NCBI RefSeq assembly: GCF_003313395.1
Contig: NZ_QNFZ01000250.1
Location: forward strand, 1-35,836
Length of the DNA: 35,836 nucleotides
Direction: 5' to 3'
DNA from: Nonomuraea lactucae
Lineage (GTDB): Bacteria > Actinomycetota > Actinomycetes > Streptosporangiales > Streptosporangiaceae
Below, piece after piece: positions 1-7,889 of the stretch; within the stretch, counting starts at the first letter, position 1; each line of letters opens with the position of its first letter. The position numbers were made by a program, and so were the translations under genes. A model generated the notes under the pieces. The model worked only from the letters and a program-made list of their open reading frames with translations. It did not search any database and was not told the origin of the DNA.

Positions 1-1374
1 GCCGACGCCGGTGGCCGCAACGACCAGCGCGGCGACCGCAACGACCGCGGCGACCGCAACGACCGCGGTGACCAGCGTGGCGACCAGCGCGGCGACTCCC
101 GGGTCGACTCCCGGGCCGACTCCCGGGCCGACGACGACGAGCGTGGCGGGCGCGGGCGGCGCGGCCGGTTCAGGGAGCGCAACCGCGGCCGCGGCCGCGA
201 CCGTTTCGAGGGCGGCGAGCCCGTCATCGGCGACGACGACGTGCTCATCCCGATCGCCGGCATCCTCGACATCCTCGACAACTACGCGTTCGTCCGCACG
301 AGCGGCTACCTGCCCGGCAGCAACGACGTCTACGTCTCGCTCGCCCAGATCCGCCGCAACGGCCTGCGCAAGGGCGACGTCATCACCGGCGCCGTCCGGC
401 AGCCGCGCGACGGTGAGCGCCGCGAGAAGTTCAACGCCCTGGTCCGCCTCGACACCGTCAACGGCATGGACCCGGAGCAGGCCCGCAACCGGCCCGACTT
501 CAACAAGCTGACGCCGCTCTACCCGCAGGAGCGCCTGCGCCTGGAGACCGAGCCGAACATCCTGACCACCAGGATCATCGACCTCGTCTCCCCGATCGGC
601 AAGGGCCAGCGCGGCCTCATCGTCTCGCCGCCCAAGGCCGGTAAGACGATGGTGCTCCAGGCGATCGCCAACGCGATCACCCGCAACAACCCCGAGTGCC
701 ACCTCATGGTCGTGCTCGTGGACGAGCGGCCCGAAGAGGTCACCGACATGCAGCGCTCGGTCAAGGGCGAGGTCATCCACTCGACCTTCGACCGTCCCGC
801 CGAGGACCACACCACGGTCGCCGAGCTCGCCATCGAGCGGGCCAAGCGCCTGGTGGAGCTCGGCCACGACGTGGTCGTCCTGCTCGACTCGATCACCCGC
901 CTCGGCCGCGCCTACAACCTGGCGGCCCCGGCGTCCGGTCGCATCCTGTCGGGTGGTGTCGACTCCACGGCTCTCTATCCGCCCAAGCGCTTCTTCGGCG
1001 CCGCCCGCAACATCGAGAACGGCGGCTCGCTGACGATCCTCGCCACGGCCCTGGTCGAGACCGGGTCCAAGATGGACGAGGTCATCTTCGAGGAGTTCAA
1101 GGGCACCGGCAACGCCGAGCTCAAGCTCAACCGTTCCCTGGCCGACAAGCGCATCTTCCCCGCGGTGGACGTCGACGCGTCCGGCACCCGTAAGGAGGAG
1201 ATCCTCATGGCCAAGGAGGAGCTCCAGATCGTCTGGAAGCTCCGCCGGGTCCTCCACGCGCTGGACATGCAGCAGGCTCTGGAGCTTCTCCTGGAGAAGA
1301 TGAAGGAGACCAAGTCCAACGCCGAGTTCCTCCTGCAGGTCCAGAAGACCACGGTGAGCAACGACCGCGACTGA
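1..1374 (+). CDS. rho: Transcription termination factor Rho (5' end outside window)
   Basis: Hexameric RNA-dependent ATPase that ends transcription at Rho-dependent sites. The reading frame is open from the first base, so the N-terminus is missing. The visible start is a low-complexity Arg/Asp/Asn/Gly stretch (to about residue 75) with an RGDRND hexapeptide repeat. It is followed by the RNA-binding OB fold (from [19 protein letters not shown], base 241) and the RecA-like ATPase domain with Walker A (SPPKAGKT, about bases 628-651) and Walker B ([10 protein letters not shown]). The Arg/Asp-rich insertion is typical of actinobacterial Rho and is not a frameshift. The gene ends at TGA 1372-1374, directly before a strong hairpin shared with the convergent next gene. 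Family assignment is certain; the true start is not visible. Confidence 0.97.
   Translation, partial: ADAGGRNDQRGDRNDRGDRNDRGDQRGDQRGDSRVDSRADSRADDDERGGRGRRGRFRERNRGRGRDRFEGGEPVIGDDDVLIPIAGILDILDNYAFVRTSGYLPGSNDVYVSLAQIRRNGLRKGDVITGAVRQPRDGERREKFNALVRLDTVNGMDPEQARNRPDFNKLTPLYPQERLRLETEPNILTTRIIDLVSPIGKGQRGLIVSPPKAGKTMVLQAIANAITRNNPECHLMVVLVDERPEEVTDMQRSVKGEVIHSTFDRPAEDHTTVAELAIERAKRLVELGHDVVVLLDSITRLGRAYNLAAPASGRILSGGVDSTALYPPKRFFGAARNIENGGSLTILATALVETGSKMDEVIFEEFKGTGNAELKLNRSLADKRIFPAVDVDASGTRKEEILMAKEELQIVWKLRRVLHALDMQQALELLLEKMKETKSNAEFLLQVQKTTVSNDRD
16..75 (+). repeat. 18-base in-frame repeat coding RGDRND in rho
   Basis: Bases 28-45 and 46-63 are near-perfect 18-base units coding Arg-Gly-Asp-Arg-Asn-Asp. 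Partial or degenerate units lie on both sides (RND at 16-24, RGDQ after 63). The period is a multiple of three, so copy-number change would keep the frame. It belongs to the disordered insertion of Rho. Confidence 0.75.
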
Positions 1375-1386
1375 TCGCGCGCGTAA

Positions 1387-1420
1387 GGAGGGGCGGCCGG
1401 GTTCTCCCGGCCGCCCCTCC
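1387..1420. terminator. Perfect 15-bp hairpin between convergent genes
   Basis: GGAGGGGCGGCCGGG (1387-1401) pairs perfectly with its reverse complement (1406-1420) around a TTCT loop. It starts 13 bases after the rho stop and lies 15 bases before the end of the convergent secreted-protein gene. It can serve both strands as a terminator. There is no T-run, which is common for actinobacterial terminators. Confidence 0.75.
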
Positions 1421-1435
1421 GCCGTTCCCGGGCCG

Positions 1436-2464
1436 CTACGGCCTGACGTCCACGAACTCCTGCGGCGACAGCGCGCTGCGGGTCCTGGCCGTGCCCGGCG
1501 ACTTGACGCGGAAGTAGCCGTCCTTCTTCGCCTGGTACGACTTGGCGTACCTGCCGGCCGAGTTGCTCTTGACGAAGCCGAGCAGCTTGTACGCGGAGGT
1601 GCCCTTGGCCTTGAAGTAGACCTCCAGCCTCTTGTTCGGGTACTTCTTGGCGCCCCGGTAGACCTTGCCGCTGACCTTGACCGGCGCGCCCTTCTTCACC
1701 TTGGCCGGGGCGTCGATCGTCACCCTGGCCCTGGCCTTCTTCGAGGTGCCCCGCGCCGGGGCCTCCACGGTGAACGAGGCCACGCCCTTGAGCGACTGGC
1801 CGCCGCGGGTCGCGTACACCTCCAGCTTCCAGTCACCGGTCGTGGTGTCGTCGCTGAAGTACGTGATCCCGCGGAAGTAGCCGTCGGTGCCCTGCTCCAG
1901 GTCTCCGAGGTCGAACGACTCGTCCGACTCCTGGCTGACCAGCTTGGCCGAGACGGATCCGGCGTCGGTGACCCCCGCTTTCACCGAGACCTTGACGTCC
2001 TTGCCCTTGACCAGGCGCACCGGGTTCGGCGACACGCCGGCGTCGCTGATGCCCTGCCTGGCCGACACGTTGATCACGAAGGCGTTGCTCCGCGGGGCGC
2101 CGCCGCGGGCGACCTGGACGCTCATCCGCCACTCGCCGGCGGCGTCGTCCTTGCCGATGCCGAAGCGCCCGGTGACGACGGCTTCCGCCGCCGTTGACGG
2201 CGCGAAGTCGAACGTCACGGCGCGTTGGGAGCCGCCGGGCGGCGTGATGTGGCCGGCGATGGACGTGACGGTCCCCGGGTCCCTGAGCGTGAGCGTGACG
2301 CTGACCTGGATGTCCTTGTCGAGCGGGATGAACGCGTCCGACGACGCGGCGCCGCTGAAGTCAGGACCCGCTGTGGCCGCGTTCGCGGCCGGGAGGTGCG
2401 CACCTCCCACGAGAAGCACGGCCCCCGTTGCGGCTGCCAGGAACAGCCGCATCCTCTTCATCAT
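1436..2464 (-). CDS. Secreted beta-rich protein of unknown function
   Basis: A 342-residue exported protein. It starts with a classical Sec signal peptide: basic MMKRMR, a hydrophobic core at about residues 7-21, and a likely cleavage in ANA-A near residue 29. The rest lacks membrane segments and reads as several Ig-like beta domains; segments at about 35-130, 135-230 and 245-340 each carry Val/Thr-rich strands. The last part (APAKVKKGAPVKVSGKVYRG, then a segment with GRY and GYFR motifs) is a sandwich domain often seen in actinobacterial exported proteins. No catalytic motif was found. An AAAGGA ribosome site lies about 8 bases before the ATG; a second ATG follows directly, so the start may be one codon later. 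The gene is convergent with rho and divergent from rpmE. Confidence 0.85.
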   Translation of the reverse strand: MMKRMRLFLAAATGAVLLVGGAHLPAANAATAGPDFSGAASSDAFIPLDKDIQVSVTLTLRDPGTVTSIAGHITPPGGSQRAVTFDFAPSTAAEAVVTGRFGIGKDDAAGEWRMSVQVARGGAPRSNAFVINVSARQGISDAGVSPNPVRLVKGKDVKVSVKAGVTDAGSVSAKLVSQESDESFDLGDLEQGTDGYFRGITYFSDDTTTGDWKLEVYATRGGQSLKGVASFTVEAPARGTSKKARARVTIDAPAKVKKGAPVKVSGKVYRGAKKYPNKRLEVYFKAKGTSAYKLLGFVKSNSAGRYAKSYQAKKDGYFRVKSPGTARTRSALSPQEFVDVRP

Positions 2465-2507
2465 GATCGCAGTCCTTTTGAGGGGAAAGCACGGTTTGTG
2501 CGCGGGC

Positions 2508-2537
2508 AGCCTATTGTGACGGATGTGACTGCGTCAT
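2508..2537 (-). promoter_or_regulatory. Possible promoter with paired TGTGAC repeats upstream of the secreted-protein gene
   Basis: On the minus strand a -35-like ATGACG (2537-2532), an 18-base spacer and a -10-like TAGGCT (2513-2508) precede the gene start by about 45 bases. The spacer carries two direct repeats that read TGTGAC on the plus strand (2515-2520 and 2524-2529). They could be a regulator site. Both promoter elements match only about 4 of 6 consensus bases. Confidence 0.3.
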
Positions 2538-2546
2538 AAGGATCGC

Positions 2547-2573
2547 GGGAATGCCTCATGGCCTGGGGAGGTT
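2547..2573 (+). promoter_or_regulatory. SigR-type (thiol-stress ECF sigma) promoter of rpmE
   Basis: GGGAAT (2547-2552), exactly 18 bases, then GTT (2571-2573, followed by G). This equals the Streptomyces SigR / mycobacterial SigH consensus GGAAT-N18-GTT. Transcription would start near 2580, giving a leader of about 95 bases before rpmE. As I recall, rpmE (ribosomal protein L31) is a described SigR target in Streptomyces coelicolor, which supports the reading. The match is seen in the sequence; the activity is inferred. Confidence 0.7.
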
Positions 2574-2677
2574 GAACCTTCTGGCACACTGGTAGCTGAC
2601 CCGTAGCGGTTCCGGCTCCCGCCGCGCGCGAGACGCACCTTGAGGCGACCCGGCGACCGCACCCCGAAAGGACAGCG

Positions 2678-2896
2678 ATGAAGCCCGACATCCACCCCGA
2701 ATACCACGTCACCCAGGTGACCTGCACCTGCGGCAACAGCTTCACCACCCGCAGCACCGCCAAGAACGGCGTGATCCACGCCGACGTGTGCTCGGCCTGC
2801 CACCCGTTCTACACGGGCAAGCAGAAGATCCTCGACACCGGTGGCCGGGTGGCCCGCTTCGAGAAGCGGTTCGGCAAGAAGCCCTCGGGCAAGTAG
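2678..2896 (+). CDS. rpmE: Ribosomal protein L31, zinc-binding type
   Basis: A 72-residue protein of the large ribosomal subunit, which bridges to the small subunit. It starts MKPDIHPEY and has the four zinc-ligand cysteines of the C+ form: C16-x-C18 and C38-x2-C41, followed by HPFYTGKQ and the basic tail RFEKRFGKK. Length is normal for the family. An AAAGGA ribosome site precedes the ATG. The C+ form is the zinc-containing version that bacteria replace by a cysteine-free paralogue during zinc shortage. The cysteines fit control by the thiol-stress type promoter just upstream. prfA follows after 94 bases. Confidence 0.97.
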   Translation: MKPDIHPEYHVTQVTCTCGNSFTTRSTAKNGVIHADVCSACHPFYTGKQKILDTGGRVARFEKRFGKKPSGK

Positions 2897-2990
2897 CTTC
2901 ACCGACGCCGGCCCGGATGCGCCATCAGAGCGCGCCGGGTCGGCGTTGTTGGTGAAACGGCCGGAAACACCCGACGCAGAAGGACCCACG

Positions 2991-4043
2991 GTGAACCTCG
3001 ACGAGTTGCTCAAGGAGTATTCCGAGCTGGAGTTGCGGCTCGCCGACCCCGCCGTGCACGCCGACCAGCACCAGGCCCGCACGCTCGGCAGGCGCTACTC
3101 CCAGCTCACGCCGATCGTCGCCACCTACCGCGAGCTCGGGTCCGCCCGCGACGACCTGACCGCCGCCAGGGAGCTGGCGGGCGAGGACGAGGCGTTCGCG
3201 GCCGAGGCGGCCGAGATCGAGGAGCGGATCCCGCAGCTGGAGGAGCGGCTCAAGCACCTGCTGATCCCGCGCGATCCCAATGATGACAAGGACATCATCA
3301 TGGAGATCAAGGCGGGCGAGGGCGGCGAGGAGTCCGCGCTGTTCGCCGGCGACCTGCTGCGCATGTACCTCCGCTACGCCGAGAGGCTCGGCTGGAAGAC
3401 CGAGGTCATCGACAGTCAGCCCTCCGACCTGGGCGGCTACAAGGACGTCACCGTGGGCATCAGGGCCAAGGGCGACGAGGGCGTGTGGTCCCGGCTCAAG
3501 TACGAAGGCGGCGTCCACCGCGTGCAGCGGGTGCCCGTCACCGAGTCGCAGGGCCGCATCCACACCAGCGCCGCCGGCGTGCTCGTCTACCCGGAGGCCG
3601 AGGAGGTCGACGTCCACATCGACCCCAACGACCTGCGCATCGACGTCTACCGCTCCAGCGGCCCCGGCGGCCAGAGCGTCAACACCACCGACTCCGCGGT
3701 CCGCATCACCCATCTGCCGACCGGCACCGTGGTCTCCTGCCAGAACGAGAAGAGCCAGCTGCAGAACAAGGAGTCGGCGCTGCGCATCCTGCGCGCCAGG
3801 CTGCTGGCCATCGCCCAGGAGCAGGCCGACGCCGCCGCCCAGGCCGAGCGCAAGTCCCAGGTCCGCACGGTCGACCGCTCCGAGCGCGTCCGCACCTACA
3901 ATTTCCCCGAGAACCGCATCTCCGACCACCGCGTCGGCTTCAAGGCGTATAACCTCGACCAGGTCCTCGGCGGCGAGCTCAACGCCGTCACACAGGCACT
4001 CATCGACGCCGAGATGGCGGAGAAGCTCGCACAACACTCATGA
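2991..4043 (+). CDS. prfA: Peptide chain release factor 1
   Basis: Reads UAA and UAG stop codons and triggers peptide release at the ribosome. The chosen start is GTG 2991, after an AGAAGGACC ribosome site. An in-frame opening reaches upstream into rpmE but lacks RF1-like sequence before [13 protein letters not shown]. The product has 350 residues, slightly short but normal for actinobacteria. It carries the stop-codon recognition tripeptide PVT (about residues 182-184, in the [15 protein letters not shown] context) and the universal GGQ (226-228) needed for hydrolysis. The stop overlaps the start of prmC by 4 bases, so factor and modifying enzyme are translationally coupled. Confidence 0.97.
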   Translation: MNLDELLKEYSELELRLADPAVHADQHQARTLGRRYSQLTPIVATYRELGSARDDLTAARELAGEDEAFAAEAAEIEERIPQLEERLKHLLIPRDPNDDKDIIMEIKAGEGGEESALFAGDLLRMYLRYAERLGWKTEVIDSQPSDLGGYKDVTVGIRAKGDEGVWSRLKYEGGVHRVQRVPVTESQGRIHTSAAGVLVYPEAEEVDVHIDPNDLRIDVYRSSGPGGQSVNTTDSAVRITHLPTGTVVSCQNEKSQLQNKESALRILRARLLAIAQEQADAAAQAERKSQVRTVDRSERVRTYNFPENRISDHRVGFKAYNLDQVLGGELNAVTQALIDAEMAEKLAQHS

Positions 4044-4903
4044 CATTTCTGCTGGACGAGATCGCGCTCGCCACCGCCCGGCTGGCCGAGGCAGGTGTGC
4101 CCTCGCCGCGCACGGACGCGGAGGAGATCGCGGCATTCGTTCACGGCGTGCGCAGGAGCGAGCTGCACACGGTCATGGACGCCGACTTCGACGCGCTCTT
4201 CTGGGAGGGCGTCGCCAGGCGGGAGGCCCGCGAGCCGCTGCAGCACATCACCGGCCACGCCTACTTCCGGTACCTGGAGCTGGAGGTGGGGCCCGGGGTG
4301 TTCGTGCCGCGTCCCGAGACCGAGGTCATGGCCGGCTGGGCCATCGAGACCCTACGCGCCATGGACGTCGCCGCCCCCCTGGTCGTCGACCTCGGCACCG
4401 GCTCGGGCGCGATCGCGCTGTCGATCGCCCAGGAGGTCGCCCTCGCCGAGGTGCACGCCGTAGAGGTCGACCCCGACGCCTACACCTGGGCCAAGCGCAA
4501 CATCTCCGAGCACGGCCAGGGCCGCGTCCACCTGCACCCCGACGACCTGACCGAGGCCCTGCCCGAGCTCAACGGCACGGTCGACCTGGTCATCTCCAAC
4601 CCGCCCTACATCCCGCCCGGCGCGATCCCGCGAGACCCCGAGGTGCGCGAGTACGACCCGTCCCGGGCGCTCTACGGCAGCGGCGACGACGGTCTCGGCG
4701 AGGTCCGCGCGGTCGAGCGCACCGCCCGCCGCCTGCTGCGCCCCGGCGGCTGGGTCGCCGTCGAGCACGCCGACGAGCAGGGCCGGGCTGTCTACCTGAC
4801 GTTCCCCGAGGACAACGGCTGGCGAGACGTACGGCTGCGGCAGGACCTGACCCGCAGGGACCGCTACGTCACCGCCAGGCTAGGCCACGACCAGCAGGAC
4901 TAG
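4040..4903 (+). CDS. prmC: Release factor glutamine methyltransferase
   Basis: Methylates the glutamine of the GGQ motif of release factors, using S-adenosylmethionine. The 287-residue product has an N-terminal helical substrate-binding domain (about 1-95) and a Rossmann methyltransferase domain. The latter contains the SAM loop [14 protein letters not shown] (from about residue 115) and the catalytic NPPY (187-190). Its ATG overlaps the prfA stop (ATGA), which fits its job on RF1. The gene for threonylcarbamoyl-AMP synthase starts right after the stop, so prfA-prmC-Sua5 form one operon. Confidence 0.96.
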   Translation: MTFLLDEIALATARLAEAGVPSPRTDAEEIAAFVHGVRRSELHTVMDADFDALFWEGVARREAREPLQHITGHAYFRYLELEVGPGVFVPRPETEVMAGWAIETLRAMDVAAPLVVDLGTGSGAIALSIAQEVALAEVHAVEVDPDAYTWAKRNISEHGQGRVHLHPDDLTEALPELNGTVDLVISNPPYIPPGAIPRDPEVREYDPSRALYGSGDDGLGEVRAVERTARRLLRPGGWVAVEHADEQGRAVYLTFPEDNGWRDVRLRQDLTRRDRYVTARLGHDQQD

Positions 4904-4904
4904 G

Positions 4905-5561
4905 ATGCACGCCGTGGGAAGACGCTTTGACTGCACGGACCTCGAACAACGCGCCGAGGGCCTGACCGAGGCCGCCGCCGCCGTGCGCCGCGGCGAGCTG
5001 GTGGTGCTCCCGACCGACACCGTGTACGGCATCGGCGCCGACGCGTTCACCCCCTCGGCGGTCACCGCCCTGCTCGACGCCAAGGGGAGGGGCCGCGAGA
5101 TGCCGCCGCCCGTCCTCGTCGGCACAGTCCGGGCCGCCGGCGCGCTCGTCGAGGACCTCGGACCGTACGGGCAGGACCTGATCGACGCCTTCTGGCCGGG
5201 ACCGCTCACGCTGGTGTGCAAGGCCAACAGGGCGCTGTCGTGGGACCTCGGCGACACCAAGGGCACGGTGGCGGTGCGCATGCCGCTCCACCCGGTCGCG
5301 CTCGACCTGCTCAAGGAGACGGGCCCGATGGCCGTCTCCAGCGCCAACCGCTCCGGCTCGCCCGCGGCCGTCACCGCCCAGGAAGCCGAGGAGCAGCTCG
5401 GCGACGCGGTGGCCGTCTACCTCGACGGGGGCAGCACCACCGACAACACGCCCTCCACCATCCTCGACCTCACCACGGCTGTGCCGCGGCTGCTGCGGCG
5501 CGGGGCCATCCCCGTGGAGAAGCTACGCGGCATCATCGGCTACGTCGCGACCGACGACTGA
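4905..5561 (+). CDS. L-threonylcarbamoyladenylate synthase (Sua5/YwlC/YrdC family)
   Basis: Makes threonylcarbamoyl-AMP from threonine, bicarbonate and ATP, the first step of t6A modification at position 37 of ANN-decoding tRNAs. Family signs are [18 protein letters not shown] near residues 30-47, the [14 protein letters not shown] motif binding the nucleotide, FWPGPLTLV, and the [10 protein letters not shown] signature. At 218 residues it is a single YrdC domain without the extra C-terminal domain of full-length Sua5. Two starts are possible: ATG 4905, one base after the prmC stop, or GTG 4914, which has AGGA at better spacing and gives an N-terminus (MGRRFDC) like the Streptomyces orthologue. 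I list the longer form. Confidence 0.93.
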   Translation: MHAVGRRFDCTDLEQRAEGLTEAAAAVRRGELVVLPTDTVYGIGADAFTPSAVTALLDAKGRGREMPPPVLVGTVRAAGALVEDLGPYGQDLIDAFWPGPLTLVCKANRALSWDLGDTKGTVAVRMPLHPVALDLLKETGPMAVSSANRSGSPAAVTAQEAEEQLGDAVAVYLDGGSTTDNTPSTILDLTTAVPRLLRRGAIPVEKLRGIIGYVATDD

Positions 5562-5594
5562 CGCCATACCGTCTGCTTATCCCGGCTGCGGTGG

Positions 5595-5614
5595 CCGTAG
5601 AGTCATGTCTACGG
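5595..5614. promoter_or_regulatory. 7-bp dyad in the leader of the repeat-protein gene
   Basis: CCGTAGA (5595-5601) and TCTACGG (5608-5614) are perfect inverted repeats with a 6-base loop. They lie 38 bases before the ATG of the 745-residue gene and 34 bases after the previous stop. It could be an operator, a weak terminator or an mRNA hairpin; the sequence alone does not decide. Confidence 0.4.
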
Positions 5615-5651
5615 TGACTTCCGGAGCGGCCACGACGTCCGGGAGTAGCCC

Positions 5652-7889
5652 ATGGGCAAGTTCGACGGCATGGATCCCCAGCTTGTGCGTGACCTGCTGG
5701 CCGAGCTCGAACGGGCCGCCGCCCAGTTGCGCGCCACGGAGGGACGCGTCGCGCAGGTCATGAGCCGGGCGGGCCTGTCCGTCAAGACCACGCACCGGCC
5801 GGTCCAGGTGGCCGACGCCGCCGCGGCCATGACCAAGGACGTACGGGCCAGACTCGGCCTGCTGGAGAAGCGCGCCGACCCGCCCCGCGACCCGGGTGCC
5901 GGGGTCGGCTCCGACAGCGGGAACGGCGGCGACCCCAAACCACGGCGCGACGCCGACACCCCCAAGACCGAAGACCCGCGAGCCGACACCAAGCCGGACA
6001 CCAAGCCCGACTCGAAGCCGGACGGCACGCCGGGCGGCAAGCCCGACGCGAGGACGGGAGGCGACGATCCCCGCCCCCGCGACGACGACCGGCCGTCCAG
6101 GGACGACAACGACAGACGGTCGAGGGACGACGACAACGACCGGCCGTCCAGGGACCGACCGTCCAAGGACGACGACCCCAAGACTGGCGACGCCCCCAGG
6201 ACCGGCGACGACGGCAGGACCGGCGACGACGGCAGGAGGGGCGACGACGGCAGGAGGGGCGACGACGGCAGGACCGGTGACGACGGCAAGCCCCGCTGCG
6301 AGGGCAGCAAGACGGGCGAAGACCCCCGGACCGGCGACACGGCCCCCCGGACCGGTGACCAAGACCCCCGGACCGGCGACAATACGGACACGCGAGGCGA
6401 GCCGAAGGACGACGACCGCGACAGCAGACGCGACCGCGGTGCGGAGCAGGGCCAGGACCAGCCTCGCGATTCCGACCCCGGGCGGGATCGGCCCGTGGAC
6501 ACCCCGGCCAAGGACCACCCGGACGACCAGGACCCGCAGCGGCCACGAGTGGTCGTGGTCGACGGGGTGAAGGTGCTCCAGGTGCCGATCGACCCGCCCA
6601 CAGCCGAGCAACTGGGCGACCTGCTCGACAACCTCGACAAGGTCCAGCCCATCGAGATGCCCAACCCCACCGGCGACGGCCACCCGTCCGACACCCTGCC
6701 CCGAGACCCGGGCGACACCACGACGGACCGCCCGATAGGCGCTACCCCGGACCGGCCGATAGGCGCTGCTCCGGACCGGCCGATAGGCACCCCGGGCCAG
6801 TCGGTGGGCGGGAACAACGGCACGGACGTCAACCCCTGGGCCGCTGACGGCAGCGACGTGGTCTCCGCTGACGCCGGCCCGACCGATCCCGCCGCGCTGA
6901 GGGCCGTGGCCGACAACGCGCGCCACATCCAGCCGATCGACATGCCGACTGTGGACGTTCCGCCGGGCGACCACGGCAAGGGGCAGTGGCCGGACTCCAC
7001 GTCCGGCGCCCATGCCGAACCGGGACCACGCCAGGACCCCTGCCCCGGCGACGCCACCCCCGACCGCGACGCCCGGGGAGGTGCCGACCCCGTCCCGGAT
7101 CGCGACCCCAGAGGAGGTGCGGATCGCGACCCCAGAGGGGGTACGGACCCGGTCCCGGATCGCGACCCATGGGGAGGTGTCGAGCGCGACCCACGAGGTG
7201 GCGCGGATCCGGTTCCAGGCCGTGACGCGCCCGCGAACACCGACCCGCGGGCGGACCGTTCTCCCGACACCGCCCCCGACACCGGCCCCGACACCGCCCC
7301 CGACACCGCCCCCGACACCGGCCCCGACACCGCCCCCGACACCGCCCCCGACACCGGCCCCGACACCGGCCCCGACCAGGGGGCGCCCGTGGTCATCGAC
7401 CCCACACCGCCGGCCGGCGCCGGAGCCGCGCCGACCACGACGGCCGGCTCGGTGGCGGGAACGGGCGCGGACACCTGGACGGACGGTCACGCGGGCGCCG
7501 TAGGCCCTGTGGACGCGGACGGCCGCTCAGCCCCGGACACCCGGGTGGACGCGGACGGCCGCTCAGCCCCGGACACCCTGGCAGGCTCGGACGGCCGCGC
7601 AGCCACGGACACCCAGGCAGGCTCGGACGGCCGCTCGGCGACGGATGCCCGGGCGGACGGTCCTCTGGGTGTCGCCGGCGGCGGGGGCGGGGACGTGGTG
7701 TCCGCGGAGGCGGGGCCGGTCGATCTCGGTGCCCTCGGGGGCCTGATCGACAACGTACGGGACGTGCGGCCGCTCGAGATGCCGACGGTCGAGGTGCCGC
7801 CCGGCGAGTACGGCGAGGGGGAGTGGGCGCCCATGGACGTGAGACCTGACGGCCCGCCCGGCAGTGTCGGCCCCGGAAGGAGCGCGTGA
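5652..7889 (+). CDS. Long repeat-rich hydrophilic protein with N-terminal helical hairpin; function unknown
   Basis: A 745-residue protein I do not recognise. Residues 1-75 read as two amphipathic helices (about 7-38 and 52-72) joined by a GLSVKTTH turn, a layout like type VII-secreted or chaperone-like hairpins but without a WxG. Residues 76-295 are Asp/Arg/Gly/Pro-rich with an RTGDDG array. Three related modules follow, centred on P-(I/L)-(E/D)-MP: about 300-343, 402-446 and 681-725. They are separated by low-complexity arrays (DRPIGA, RDPRGGAD, PDTA/PDTG, DGRSAPDT). There is no signal peptide or membrane segment. The start ATG follows a GGGAG site. The frame has normal high GC3, whereas the long opposite-strand frames here are by-products of the repeats. 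The stop overlaps the next gene. Confidence 0.8.
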   Translation: MGKFDGMDPQLVRDLLAELERAAAQLRATEGRVAQVMSRAGLSVKTTHRPVQVADAAAAMTKDVRARLGLLEKRADPPRDPGAGVGSDSGNGGDPKPRRDADTPKTEDPRADTKPDTKPDSKPDGTPGGKPDARTGGDDPRPRDDDRPSRDDNDRRSRDDDNDRPSRDRPSKDDDPKTGDAPRTGDDGRTGDDGRRGDDGRRGDDGRTGDDGKPRCEGSKTGEDPRTGDTAPRTGDQDPRTGDNTDTRGEPKDDDRDSRRDRGAEQGQDQPRDSDPGRDRPVDTPAKDHPDDQDPQRPRVVVVDGVKVLQVPIDPPTAEQLGDLLDNLDKVQPIEMPNPTGDGHPSDTLPRDPGDTTTDRPIGATPDRPIGAAPDRPIGTPGQSVGGNNGTDVNPWAADGSDVVSADAGPTDPAALRAVADNARHIQPIDMPTVDVPPGDHGKGQWPDSTSGAHAEPGPRQDPCPGDATPDRDARGGADPVPDRDPRGGADRDPRGGTDPVPDRDPWGGVERDPRGGADPVPGRDAPANTDPRADRSPDTAPDTGPDTAPDTAPDTGPDTAPDTAPDTGPDTGPDQGAPVVIDPTPPAGAGAAPTTTAGSVAGTGADTWTDGHAGAVGPVDADGRSAPDTRVDADGRSAPDTLAGSDGRAATDTQAGSDGRSATDARADGPLGVAGGGGGDVVSAEAGPVDLGALGGLIDNVRDVRPLEMPTVEVPPGEYGEGEWAPMDVRPDGPPGSVGPGRSA
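6198..6287 (+). repeat. Five 18-base units coding R(T/R)GDDG
   Basis: Five consecutive in-frame 18-base units (6198, 6216, 6234, 6252, 6270) each code Arg-Thr/Arg-Gly-Asp-Asp-Gly. They form a charged, probably disordered linker of the 745-residue protein. Confidence 0.85.
6726..6797 (+). repeat. Three 24-base units coding DRPIGxxP
   Basis: Three units of eight codons (from 6726, 6750 and 6774) code Asp-Arg-Pro-Ile-Gly followed by a variable triplet ending in Pro. They lie between modules 1 and 2 of the repeat protein. Confidence 0.75.
7263..7370 (+). repeat. Nine 12-base units coding PDTA/PDTG
   Basis: Nine nearly identical 12-base units CCCGACACCGSC run without interruption and code Pro-Asp-Thr-Ala or Pro-Asp-Thr-Gly. 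The array is a likely slippage or recombination hotspot. Its period keeps the reading frame. Confidence 0.9.
7512..7655 (+). repeat. Four 36-base units coding a DGRSAPDT-type 12-mer
   Basis: Four in-frame 36-base units (7512, 7548, 7584, 7620) code a 12-residue repeat with core D-G-R-(S/A)-A-(P/T)-D. The first two are almost identical, the last two more diverged, which suggests stepwise duplication. Confidence 0.85.

Noticed and set aside
1436-2464. Secreted protein as a calcium-binding or enzyme protein
   Set aside because: No EF-hand, DxDG repeats or catalytic motif is visible; only Ig-like beta segments and a signal peptide.
2515-2529. Paired TGTGAC repeats as a PhoP box
   Set aside because: PhoP repeat units are spaced 11 bases apart; these are spaced 9, and the core differs from GTTCACC.
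2925-4037. 370-codon minus-strand frame opposite prfA
   Set aside because: prfA is an unmistakable RF1. The antisense frame is the usual high-GC shadow.
5577-7490. Very long open frames (over 600 codons) on the minus strand opposite the repeat protein
   Set aside because: They arise from GC-rich repeats with no stop codons in the opposite frame. Their translations are Val/Gly/Ser/Pro low-complexity, and the plus frame has normal GC3, a ribosome site and coupling to the next gene.
6198-7655. Regular repeats resembling a CRISPR array
   Set aside because: Units are short, directly adjacent, in frame and without unique spacers; no cas genes are nearby.
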